Positions 7,614-14,163 of a stretch of 28,658 bases of DNA are shown piece after piece. The DNA is taken from positions 26,695-55,352 of the forward strand of contig DPHB01000040.1 in NCBI GenBank assembly GCA_003521845.1. Reading direction: 5' to 3'. Both the position numbers and the translations under genes were made by a program. Numbering within the stretch: the first letter of the stretch is position 1; every line of letters starts with the position of its first letter. This DNA is from Oceanospirillaceae bacterium (GTDB lineage: Bacteria; Pseudomonadota; Gammaproteobacteria; Pseudomonadales; Balneatricaceae). Under the pieces are notes generated by a model. That model ran no database searches. It saw only the letters and a list, made by a program, of their open reading frames with translations, and had not been told where the DNA came from.

Positions 7614-8108
7614 TTACTTACGCATTTTCTTGGTGGCTTTCTTGATCCAATCCCAGTGTAAGGCAAGGTGAATGCCTAACATGGGTAGGATAAAGTTGGA
7701 TGTGTCGTGGTGTAGTTTCTGCCAGAAAGGTAGTACTTCAAGATCAATGCCTAGTTGTACAAAAATAACCTCAGAAGCCAAGAAGCCAGAGAAGGTGACA
7801 AAGATCATCATAAAGTACAAGGCAGCATCCCAGATGATGTTAAAGCGATCGCTAGCTTTTAGCTTTTGTACAAAGGTGGCCGGGAGGTTTTTCATCCAGT
7901 CCCAGTGTAGGACTAGGTGAATGACAAAGGGTACAACAAAGACCACGCTTGCCCACTCATGAATGGCTAGGCCAGTGGACTGCGGTATGGAGACAATAAT
8001 AAAGCTGACAAGTAACACTAGGTCCCACACCCAACGGGTTTTGATCAGGCTGTACTGCCAGCCATGTTTGGCTTTTGTGGCGTTCCTTTGGGTGGTTGCT
8101 GTAGGCAT
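7614..8108 (-). CDS. DUF4405-like four-helix membrane protein with paired histidines
   Basis: This 164-residue protein has about four membrane helices and resembles DUF4405/cytochrome b561-like proteins. It shows an internal duplication: IHLVLHWDWMK (63-73) and IHLALHWDWIK (146-156) are nearly identical. Each contains two histidines one helical turn apart (H64/H68 and H147/H151), and each is preceded by another histidine in the partner helix (H50; H133/H134). Such histidine pairs in membrane helices are the usual way of holding b-type haem, so an electron-transfer or redox-sensing role is plausible but not shown. GGAG lies nine bases before the ATG. It is the first gene of a two-gene minus-strand unit with the small membrane protein at 7282-7566. 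Confidence 0.75.
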   Translation of the reverse strand: MPTATTQRNATKAKHGWQYSLIKTRWVWDLVLLVSFIIVSIPQSTGLAIHEWASVVFVVPFVIHLVLHWDWMKNLPATFVQKLKASDRFNIIWDAALYFMMIFVTFSGFLASEVIFVQLGIDLEVLPFWQKLHHDTSNFILPMLGIHLALHWDWIKKATKKMRK

Positions 8109-8390
8109 TGTTAGTTCTCCAATTCGATAGTGGGTTGTTTTATTACGGGCGCCATTTAACGCTAGGTTGGCGTCGTTGGCCAGTGTCTTTGCGGAGTTTT
8201 ACTGGTCTTTACGGTTTTTGACAATTGACATGATGGGATAGTGGCAAGATTAGCAATGTGCCTGTTACAGCGTCCTTTATGGCGCGCCAAATGGTGCTGA
8301 TAATTTCACGCCCATTTATGCAAAAATAACCTAGTTCTTTGTCTGCAAGTGAGGTTAAATACCTTTAACGTTTGTAGAGGGGTATTTGTT
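8109..8390. other. Divergent intergenic region between the DUF4405-like gene and gloA
   Basis: These 282 bp hold no credible gene. A tandem TTGACAATTGACA (8218-8230) gives two overlapping -35-like boxes for plus-strand transcription, but no good -10 box lies at the right spacing. Palindromic GGCGCGCC occurs at 8281-8288. The ribosome site AGAGGGG (8376-8382) belongs to gloA. Confidence 0.4.
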
Positions 8391-8837
8391 ATGCGTTATC
8401 GCCACACCATGGTTCGGGTTACTGATTTAGCCGCATCGTTAGCGTTTTGGTGCCAGCACCTAGGCCTAGAGGAAATACGTCGTAATGAGTATGAGAAGGG
8501 GCGTTTTACCTTGGTGTTTTTAGCCGCACCGGCTGACGCGCAGCGCGCGCAAACCGAACGCGCGCCAGAAATTGAGCTTACCTATAATTGGGACGGCGAG
8601 GAAGAACCTTTGCAAACCGGGCGTAGTTGGGGGCATGTGGCCTACAATGTTGATGATATCTACCGTGTTTGCCAACGCCTGATGGACGCTGGGGTTACCA
8701 TCAATCGGCCACCGCGTGACGGCTATATGGCCTTTGTTAAGTCACCAGATGGAATCTCGGTAGAATTAATTCAAGAACATGGCCCGCTCCAACCTCAGGA
8801 ACCATGGGCGTCTATGGGCAACATTGGTTCCTGGTAG
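8391..8837 (+). CDS. gloA: Glyoxalase I (lactoylglutathione lyase)
   Basis: This 148-residue protein is close to E. coli GloA. It isomerises the hemithioacetal of methylglyoxal and glutathione to S-lactoylglutathione. The four metal ligands of the Ni-type enzyme are visible: H5 (MRYRHTMVRV), E62 (EIELTYNW), H82 (GHVAYNV) and E125 (ISVELIQ). The frame extends upstream to a GTG at 8349, but the ATG at 8391 is chosen. It is preceded at 8 bases by AGAGGGG, and H5 then falls exactly where the family has it. The extra residues GPLQPQEPWASMGNIGSW form a modest C-terminal extension. The gene stands alone; its 3' end is 13 bp from the convergent GyrI-like gene. Confidence 0.93.
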   Translation: MRYRHTMVRVTDLAASLAFWCQHLGLEEIRRNEYEKGRFTLVFLAAPADAQRAQTERAPEIELTYNWDGEEEPLQTGRSWGHVAYNVDDIYRVCQRLMDAGVTINRPPRDGYMAFVKSPDGISVELIQEHGPLQPQEPWASMGNIGSW

Positions 8838-8850
8838 ATTCTTAGTTAAC

Positions 8851-9462
8851 TCATACTCGGTAACCGCAACGCACAATGGTTTTGAGCTTTTCGGGTGCGG
8901 TACGGCGTGGATCGCTCAGGTAGATTTCATGGTGCTTACCATGCAGGCTGCCACCTAATTCTTGAACTCGGTTGTGTAACCTTTGTACGTCACTGCCCAC
9001 CTCGTCATAAGGCCCGACATGTAGTACCTGCAGACAGGTGCCTTCATGCATCGTTTCTAAACGGCATTGGTCAATCATTACCGGTGATTTTTTGGCTTTT
9101 AATTGTGCTTGGGCGGCAGTGAATGCAGCCTGCGTGACACGCGGTGGTTGCATGATCATCATGGTCCACTGCCATTCATCATAGCGCTTGTCGGCAAAGG
9201 CACTCCAATCATCAGCCCAAGCCAGCATTTCCATAGGCATCACCACACTATCAAAAGGTGGGGTAGCGGCTTTGAGCATAAACTTCATGGTGTAGGCCAT
9301 GCCGTAGATGGTTTCTATGGCATCCATAAACATCTGATCTTGAGGGCTACCATGGCCATCTACCATGAGGTATTGCATCGGCTCCACTTCAATTTCTGAC
9401 ATCTTTTTTGCACTAGCCTTGTATAGGTGCGGAAACTGCTTTTTATAATCAATCTTGTCCAT
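8851..9462 (-). CDS. GyrI-like small-molecule-binding domain protein
   Basis: This 203-residue protein resembles the GyrI-like (SOUL/SHS2-type) stand-alone proteins. It has an N-terminal EVEPMQYLMVDGHGSP segment, a central helical part with tryptophans (LAWADDWSAFADKRYDEWQW), and a C-terminal half containing EGTCLQVLHVGPYDEVGSDVQRLH and HHEIYLSDPRRTAPEKLKTIVR, the usual GyrI-like ending. These domains bind cationic or hydrophobic small molecules, and some members hydrolyse or sequester xenobiotics. No DNA-binding domain is fused here. There is no operon partner: gloA is convergent and the HlyU-family gene is divergent. The specific ligand cannot be deduced. Confidence 0.8.
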   Translation of the reverse strand: MDKIDYKKQFPHLYKASAKKMSEIEVEPMQYLMVDGHGSPQDQMFMDAIETIYGMAYTMKFMLKAATPPFDSVVMPMEMLAWADDWSAFADKRYDEWQWTMMIMQPPRVTQAAFTAAQAQLKAKKSPVMIDQCRLETMHEGTCLQVLHVGPYDEVGSDVQRLHNRVQELGGSLHGKHHEIYLSDPRRTAPEKLKTIVRCGYRV

Positions 9463-9524
9463 GGTGCGGTTCCTGTATGGTATGATGCAGGCAGTTTAAC
9501 ATAGCATTAAATTAGGGAGTTGAT

Positions 9525-9809
9525 ATGGGTCTTTTATCTGGCCTCAATAAACTATTGGGCGGCGGTGGCGTGAAGCGCGAACCTGCCCCTGCTGAAAGCG
9601 AGCAGCATGAACACAAAGGCTTTGAGATTGAAACCAAACCAGCCAAAGTAGATGGCGGTTTTCGTGTCTCTGGCGTGATTCGTAAAGCGGGCAACGAGCA
9701 TCAATTTATCCGTGCCGATCTTGCCTATAGCTTGAAAGATGCCCATGAACTAACACTGTTTAAGGCCAAGCAGAGCATCGATCAGATGGGCGATGGTGTG
9801 TTCCGCTAA
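9525..9809 (+). CDS. HlyU-family protein
   Basis: This 94-residue protein matches the HlyU family. It has a short N-terminal segment (MGLLSGLNKLLGGGG), a low-complexity linker rich in Glu and Pro, and the conserved domain from KGFEIETKPAKVDGGFRVSGVI through HQFIRADLAYSLKDAHELTLFKAKQSIDQMGD. In Vibrio, HlyU is a regulator of haemolysin genes. Most environmental members, like this one, have no known target, so the regulatory label should not be taken literally. The ribosome site AGGGAG stands before the ATG. A TfoX-domain gene follows after 12 bp, suggesting a two-gene transcript. Confidence 0.83.
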   Translation: MGLLSGLNKLLGGGGVKREPAPAESEQHEHKGFEIETKPAKVDGGFRVSGVIRKAGNEHQFIRADLAYSLKDAHELTLFKAKQSIDQMGDGVFR

Positions 9810-9821
9810 GCGGTATTATTA

Positions 9822-10151
9822 ATGGCGTACGACGCAGGCACAGCGCAGCGGGTGAGAGAATATTTCAATGACCACCCCCACGCCCACGAAAAGAAAATGT
9901 TTGGCGGCGTGGGTTTTATGCTGTCCGGCAACATGTGTGTTGGTGTGCTAGAGGACGGTATCGTGGTACGTGTGGGGCCCCCCAACTACCAACAGGCCCT
10001 ACAAGAACCTTTTGCGCGCGAGTTTGATTTTACCGGTCGCCCAATGAAAGGTTGGGTTGTCGTCACCTCAGAAGGCTTGGCAGAAGATGTGGATTTACAC
10101 ACATGGATAGCTCGTGGCGAAGCTTTTGCTGGAGCGTTAGAGCCGAAATAA
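9822..10151 (+). CDS. TfoX N-terminal-domain protein
   Basis: This 109-residue protein consists only of the TfoX/Sxy N-terminal domain: KKMFGGVGFMLSGNMCVGVLEDGIVVRVG, then GRPMKGWVVV and a helical end. In enterics and Vibrio, two-domain TfoX/Sxy promotes competence gene expression with CRP. Single N-terminal-domain versions like this are common and uncharacterised, so a competence role is not supported. It starts 12 bp after the HlyU-family stop with no clear ribosome site of its own, so translation may be coupled. Its stop is followed after 2 bp by a REP element that may act as transcript end or stabiliser. Confidence 0.85.
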   Translation: MAYDAGTAQRVREYFNDHPHAHEKKMFGGVGFMLSGNMCVGVLEDGIVVRVGPPNYQQALQEPFAREFDFTGRPMKGWVVVTSEGLAEDVDLHTWIARGEAFAGALEPK

Positions 10152-10153
10152 GT

Positions 10154-10271
10154 GTCATTGCGAACGCAGTGAAGCAATCTCTATCAGGCAAGGTGCCAAC
10201 TTGAACAGATTGCTGCGTCGTACCTCCTCGCAATGACCGGTAAAGAAGGTCCTCGCAATGACCGGTAAAGA
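10154..10271. repeat. REP-like palindrome plus a tandem duplicated REP head
   Basis: GTCATTGCGAACGCAGTGA begins a left arm (10154-10180, ending AGCAATCT). It pairs with an inverted arm at 10207-10237 that starts AGATTGCTGCG and ends TCGCAATGAC, giving a large imperfect hairpin. The end of the right arm is then repeated: 21 bases at 10226-10246 recur exactly at 10251-10271 with a 25-bp period. The same repeat head occurs at 1-20 and 18523-18553. It fills the space between the TfoX-domain and patatin 3' ends. Confidence 0.85.
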
Positions 10272-10306
10272 GGGGCACGCAATCACCAGCGTGCGCTGGC
10301 AACAAT

Positions 10307-11380
10307 CTAAGGCAAGGCTAAAGGCTTTATCTGGCTCAAATCTTGAGTTTCAATGACCTCATGTAATTCATGCGCAAGAAATTGCGAAAGATCGGCGGCA
10401 TGTTGCCATGCTTTTTGGCGCGTGTGATTATCGTAGACCCTAAAATCATGCCTTTCTGGAATCCGGCCCTGCGCCAAGCGTGATAAAAACGCGTCATTAG
10501 GCGTTATCAGTACCACCTTGTCATAGCTACTAGTAGTAGGGGGGCGCTGCAGCTTTTTATCAAACCAACCAGCACGTGGCTTATGCGTAAAATGCGGATA
10601 AAGCACCAAGGGCCTTTCGCTACTATCCACCCCTTGAAGTTGTAAATCAAAGTGATAATCCAGCAACCCACCATCAAGGTGGCTACCTGGGGCCCCTTGT
10701 ATATGTTGGCGAATGGGGGAAAACAATGGAATCGTACCACTGGCCAAAAGAGAGTCGTAAAGGTTGTTTGCCGTTAGCGGGTGATAATGAGTGGGTAGGT
10801 CAAAAGGGTCAGTAATACTTAACTGGCTATTGCTTGGGCCAAAACAGGCACGTGAGTAAAGATGCCTTAGGTGCTTTCTGCCTAGGCGGTTAATGGCCAT
10901 GGATGCAATTAGATTAACTAGCTGGGGGAGGCTGCCCGCAACACTACCTAAGCCATGACATTGGGCCGTAATCCAGTGGGGCCGCATATACTGACTAGTG
11001 AGGATTTCTTTTTCTTTACCCATAACGATGGTATTGAGGATCTGTTTGACTGAATCATCACGCTCGGCTTGTCTTGGGTGTGGGCCGCTATAAGTGGTAG
11101 CAATATACTGCTGTGCAAATTCATCGATGGCTTGGCTGGCATCGTCTCTAGCATAACAGGCGAGCCGAAAAGCTCCCGCAGAAGTGCCTAAACCGTGGAT
11201 GCCTAACATAGCTTGGCGATGTTGCTGGCAAAGGTATTTATCGAGCCCTGATAACACCAGCCACTTGGGGCCACCGCTAGCCGCCAGCATATAACCAAAA
11301 TCGGCCATGTTTAGGCCGTGGTTTTGCATATGTTTGAGGGCGCCAGGGCCGGCCTGTATACGCAGTAAGGAAGTGCTCAT
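10307..11380 (-). CDS. Patatin-like phospholipase/acyl hydrolase
   Basis: This 357-residue protein shows patatin catalytic signatures in order: a glycine-rich oxyanion loop (ASGGPKWLVLSGLD, residues 34-47), the nucleophile motif G-T-S-A-G (Ser67), and the dyad aspartate in D-G-G (D236, LDGGLLDYHFD). Patatin enzymes release fatty acids from phospholipids or other acyl esters. There is no clear signal peptide or membrane segment, so a cytoplasmic enzyme is likely. The variant oxyanion loop (ASGGPKW rather than the common GGGxRG) marks a distinct subgroup. It is divergent from the REC-ATPase gene, and its 3' end abuts the REP cluster. The substrate is unknown. Confidence 0.83.
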   Translation of the reverse strand: MSTSLLRIQAGPGALKHMQNHGLNMADFGYMLAASGGPKWLVLSGLDKYLCQQHRQAMLGIHGLGTSAGAFRLACYARDDASQAIDEFAQQYIATTYSGPHPRQAERDDSVKQILNTIVMGKEKEILTSQYMRPHWITAQCHGLGSVAGSLPQLVNLIASMAINRLGRKHLRHLYSRACFGPSNSQLSITDPFDLPTHYHPLTANNLYDSLLASGTIPLFSPIRQHIQGAPGSHLDGGLLDYHFDLQLQGVDSSERPLVLYPHFTHKPRAGWFDKKLQRPPTTSSYDKVVLITPNDAFLSRLAQGRIPERHDFRVYDNHTRQKAWQHAADLSQFLAHELHEVIETQDLSQIKPLALP

Positions 11381-11411
11381 TTGTTGTCTTCGATTAGCTA
11401 TTGGGGTTCGA

Positions 11412-11417
11412 TATAAT
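11412..11417 (+). promoter_or_regulatory. Possible -10 box for the REC-ATPase gene
   Basis: A perfect TATAAT lies 74 bases before the TTG start of the downstream gene, in the 110-bp divergent spacer. No convincing -35 sequence sits 16-18 bp upstream, so an activator or a weak promoter would be needed. Confidence 0.35.
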
Positions 11418-11490
11418 GTCGGCTTTTATGATAGTCTTAAATTGTAGTAAAACCGCTTATTAACACACGTATTAAACTAGGTAGTCTGAT

Positions 11491-12834
11491 TTGGATCAAG
11501 CGCGTATTTTGGTTATTGATGACGATCCAAGTTTACTAGAAGCCTATCAGGATATTTTGCAAGGTCAGTCGGCCTTGGATCAAGTGGACCCGACTAGTTT
11601 TTTTGCTGACACGGAGGCGGTCAGTAGCCAACAAGGTTTTGATTTTACGGTAGCAAGTCAGGGCCAAGAAGGTCACCAGTTGGCTCGTCAAGCTTTGGCC
11701 GAAGAGCGGCCTTATGCCGTTGCCTTTATCGACATGCGCATGCCCCCTGGTTGGGATGGCCTAGCCACAGCTCAAGCTTTGCGTAACCTTGATCCTAATA
11801 TCTATTTGGTTATCGTTAGCGCCTATTCTGATCACAGTGTGGACGATATTCATAATGCCCTAGAATACGACACCCTGTTCTTGCGTAAGCCATTTATGGC
11901 GGAAGAAATTTTTCAGATGGCCCGCAACCTTACGCAAGGTTGGTTGCGTGATCGTCAGTTAGAACAAGAGACCAAATACCGTATTAGTTTAGAAAAACGT
12001 TCTCAATATCTGGCTTATCAAGCAGGTATGGCTTCTGAAAGTGAGGTGGTTTTACGTTACCTAGCCGAGCATATCGAACGCGTGCGCATTATCCTCGACC
12101 AGTTAACCAAGGCCAGTGCTTTAGCGCCTATTGGTCAAAGCCTGGAAGACCATATGCTGGGTCTAGAGCATGACTTCCCGGGTGCCATTGAATTGCAGCA
12201 GCATCTTACGGCTATGCGGTCTTTGCATGTGCAAGCGCAAGAGCTGGAAAACCAAACTATCAAGCAGCCCTTGTCTAAGTTACAAGAAGAAGTGGAACTG
12301 ATTGCCGCTACCCTTGCCAAACAACATGCTGAATTTGGCATCCATGATAGCGCCAGCAATTTTAATATCAGTGAGCTCATTGGTGACTTGCTAACTGTGC
12401 ACACCGAGAAACTGCTGCAATACAATTTGGTTTTTGATCAACAGCATCGCGATCATGGACAATTCTATCTGCCTCGCAACCAAGTGTTACAAGCTATGTA
12501 TCATCTTATTGTTAATGCCGTTACCGCGATCACGGCAAGAGCAGAACAAAGTGATACTTTTAACGCTATGTCTGATGGCAAAATAGGCATTGAAATTGAG
12601 CCCACCGCCCTAGGCGCTAGTGTCATTGTAACGGATAACGGTATCGGCTTTACCGAGTCCCAGTTGCTACAGCAACAAGACGCCATTGCCTCGTGTGATG
12701 TGAATGCTGGTTTAGATCTATATAGCGCGGCTAACTTTGCCGCCAGTGTGGGGGGCGACCTACGGGTAACCAGCGTGGGCAGTAAACTAGGTGCGGTTTA
12801 TACGCTCACGCTACCTTTACGTGCTCGCCTATAG
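11491..12834 (+). CDS. Response-regulator receiver protein with C-terminal histidine-kinase-type ATPase domain
   Basis: This 447-residue cytoplasmic protein has an N-terminal receiver domain with acidic pocket D10-D12, phosphoacceptor D81 (VAFIDMRMP), S110 and K133 (LRKPF). An extra segment of about 20 residues (30-50) lies between helix 1 and strand 2. Residues 150-290 are helical and contain no obvious H-box. A HATPase domain follows, with N-box HLIVNAVTAI (N342), D-N-G-I-G (382-386) and the G2 region GSKLGA (430-435). The receiver-first order suggests a protein that receives phosphate and then controls a kinase or phosphatase activity. The start is TTG at 11491 with AGGTAG about 8 bases upstream. 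No partner kinase is adjacent. Its stop shares a hexamer with the convergent gene. Confidence 0.82.
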   Translation: MDQARILVIDDDPSLLEAYQDILQGQSALDQVDPTSFFADTEAVSSQQGFDFTVASQGQEGHQLARQALAEERPYAVAFIDMRMPPGWDGLATAQALRNLDPNIYLVIVSAYSDHSVDDIHNALEYDTLFLRKPFMAEEIFQMARNLTQGWLRDRQLEQETKYRISLEKRSQYLAYQAGMASESEVVLRYLAEHIERVRIILDQLTKASALAPIGQSLEDHMLGLEHDFPGAIELQQHLTAMRSLHVQAQELENQTIKQPLSKLQEEVELIAATLAKQHAEFGIHDSASNFNISELIGDLLTVHTEKLLQYNLVFDQQHRDHGQFYLPRNQVLQAMYHLIVNAVTAITARAEQSDTFNAMSDGKIGIEIEPTALGASVIVTDNGIGFTESQLLQQQDAIASCDVNAGLDLYSAANFAASVGGDLRVTSVGSKLGAVYTLTLPLRARL

Positions 12835-13485
12835 TTTGTGCAAGCCACATTCGCGGCCAAACTGGGCCTTTACTGGGTCAAAGTAGCGTTGCTCATCGGC
12901 AATTTGATGGCGCTGCAAATAGGCTTGTAGGTCATCTTCCTGCCAATAAATAAACGGTGCCAGTTTAATTACACCATTGGCACCTTCATGCACCGGAGGC
13001 AAGCCGGCGCGATGATCGGATTGCTGTTGACGGATACTGGAAACCCACATATCCGGTTGTAGTTCTGCTAGGGCTTGTTTGAAGGGTGTGATTTTAAAGT
13101 TTTTCGAAAACTCGCCATGGCGTTCATCTTCGATAGTTGGGATGCCGCCTCGCGTGGCGTCCCAAAATGCAGCGCTGGTTGTGGGGGTGTAAATTTGTAA
13201 ATTGAGGTTGAGCGCCTTGGTCAAGGTTTCTGCGTGACGATAGGTGGCTGGTAGGTTATAACCTGAGTCAACCCAGATCACGGGGATGTCGGGGATAACT
13301 TGCGTGACCATGTGCAGTAACACACCGGATTGTGGGCCAAAACTGGTGGTTACAATAGGGCGTTGGGCTTGGTCCAAAGCGAGTTGTAAAAAGTTAAGGC
13401 TAGCTGACTCTAAGGCCTCATTAACAGTGAGGATGTCAGACAAAGGCTGTATATTAGAAAGTAGGCTGGGTTGAACTTTGGACAT
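12829..13485 (-). CDS. Short CysH-like (PAPS reductase family) protein
   Basis: This 218-residue protein has the PP-loop (TTSFGPQSG, 46-54), the VIWVDSGYNLPATYRHAE segment, SSIRQQQSDHR, and the C-terminal E-C-G-L-H with catalytic-type Cys213. These mark phosphoadenylylsulfate reductase, which makes sulfite from PAPS using thioredoxin. The double-cysteine motifs of iron-sulfur APS reductases are absent. However, the region between the last domain helix and ECGLH is much shorter than in E. coli CysH. The usual HPL...GY.S.GD..TT loop that contacts the substrate is missing. It may therefore be a divergent PAPS reductase or act on another substrate. It stands alone, with no other sulfur assimilation gene nearby. 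Confidence 0.78.
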   Translation of the reverse strand: MSKVQPSLLSNIQPLSDILTVNEALESASLNFLQLALDQAQRPIVTTSFGPQSGVLLHMVTQVIPDIPVIWVDSGYNLPATYRHAETLTKALNLNLQIYTPTTSAAFWDATRGGIPTIEDERHGEFSKNFKITPFKQALAELQPDMWVSSIRQQQSDHRAGLPPVHEGANGVIKLAPFIYWQEDDLQAYLQRHQIADEQRYFDPVKAQFGRECGLHKL

Positions 13486-13607
13486 GCTGGACTCATTGGT
13501 TGTCGTAAACTGGCCCCATTATCCAACGAAATGCTTGCTCCTTGAAGTAATAAATAATTAAATTAATATTCCATTTTGTTATAAGTGGAGTGTGTCCATA
13601 ATTTTAT

Positions 13608-13621
13608 GAGGCCTAGGCCTC
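13608..13621. promoter_or_regulatory. 14-bp perfect palindrome before the GNAT gene
   Basis: GAGGCCTAGGCCTC is a perfect palindrome ending 18 bp before the GNAT start codon, just upstream of its AGGTGA ribosome site. The position would suit a repressor site or an RNA hairpin in the leader. No protein can be assigned. Confidence 0.4.
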
Positions 13622-13639
13622 TATGATAGGTGATAGTTA

Positions 13640-14131
13640 ATGAACAATAGGCACACAATCCATAAACTTGACTACCAAGATCCCCTGCAAGTACAGCAGT
13701 TGATAGGCTTGCTTGATGCCTACGCCTGTGACCCAATGGGCGGCGGCGAGCCACTAGCGGATGAGGTGAAAACCAGGCTGGCTACCGACCTAGCCAAGCA
13801 AACCAATATGTTTAGTTTAGTAGTCTATGTCGATAACATACCCGCTGGTTTGTGTAATTGTGTTTGGGGATACTCTAGTTTTGCCGCTAAACCGCTGGTG
13901 AATATCCATGACTTGGCTGTTTTGGCACCCTACCGAGGTCTTGGTTTAAGCCAGCAACTGCTGCGCACTGTGGAAAGGCAAGTGAAGGAAGCTGGTGGGG
14001 TGAAAATCACCTTGGAAGTGCTGGCTAATAATGTCATTGCCCAAAATGCTTACCGACGTTTCGGATTTGCGCCATATGAGTTGGCAGATGGTGCCGGACG
14101 GGCAGAATTCTGGCAGTATTATGTGCACTAA
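13640..14131 (+). CDS. GNAT-family N-acetyltransferase
   Basis: This 163-residue protein has the GNAT fold. The acetyl-CoA-binding motif A is DLAVLAPYRGLGLSQQLL, with R99-G-L-G102 forming the pyrophosphate loop, and motif B is LEVLANNVIAQNAYRRFGFAPYEL. GNAT enzymes transfer acetyl groups to amines of small molecules or proteins, and the acceptor cannot be predicted. A good ribosome site, AGGTGA (13628-13633), lies 6 bases before the ATG, and a 14-bp palindrome just upstream may regulate it. It precedes avtA by 32 bp on the same strand and may be cotranscribed, but a functional link is not evident. Confidence 0.87.
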   Translation: MNNRHTIHKLDYQDPLQVQQLIGLLDAYACDPMGGGEPLADEVKTRLATDLAKQTNMFSLVVYVDNIPAGLCNCVWGYSSFAAKPLVNIHDLAVLAPYRGLGLSQQLLRTVERQVKEAGGVKITLEVLANNVIAQNAYRRFGFAPYELADGAGRAEFWQYYVH

Positions 14132-14163
14132 TCGAATAGCTTCATTGAGACACAGAGACAAGC

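Noticed and set aside
12135..12425. Cysteine-rich minus-strand ORF inside the REC-ATPase gene
   Set aside because: The composition (Ser, Cys, Leu) is that expected from the antisense of Glu/Gln-rich helical coding sequence.
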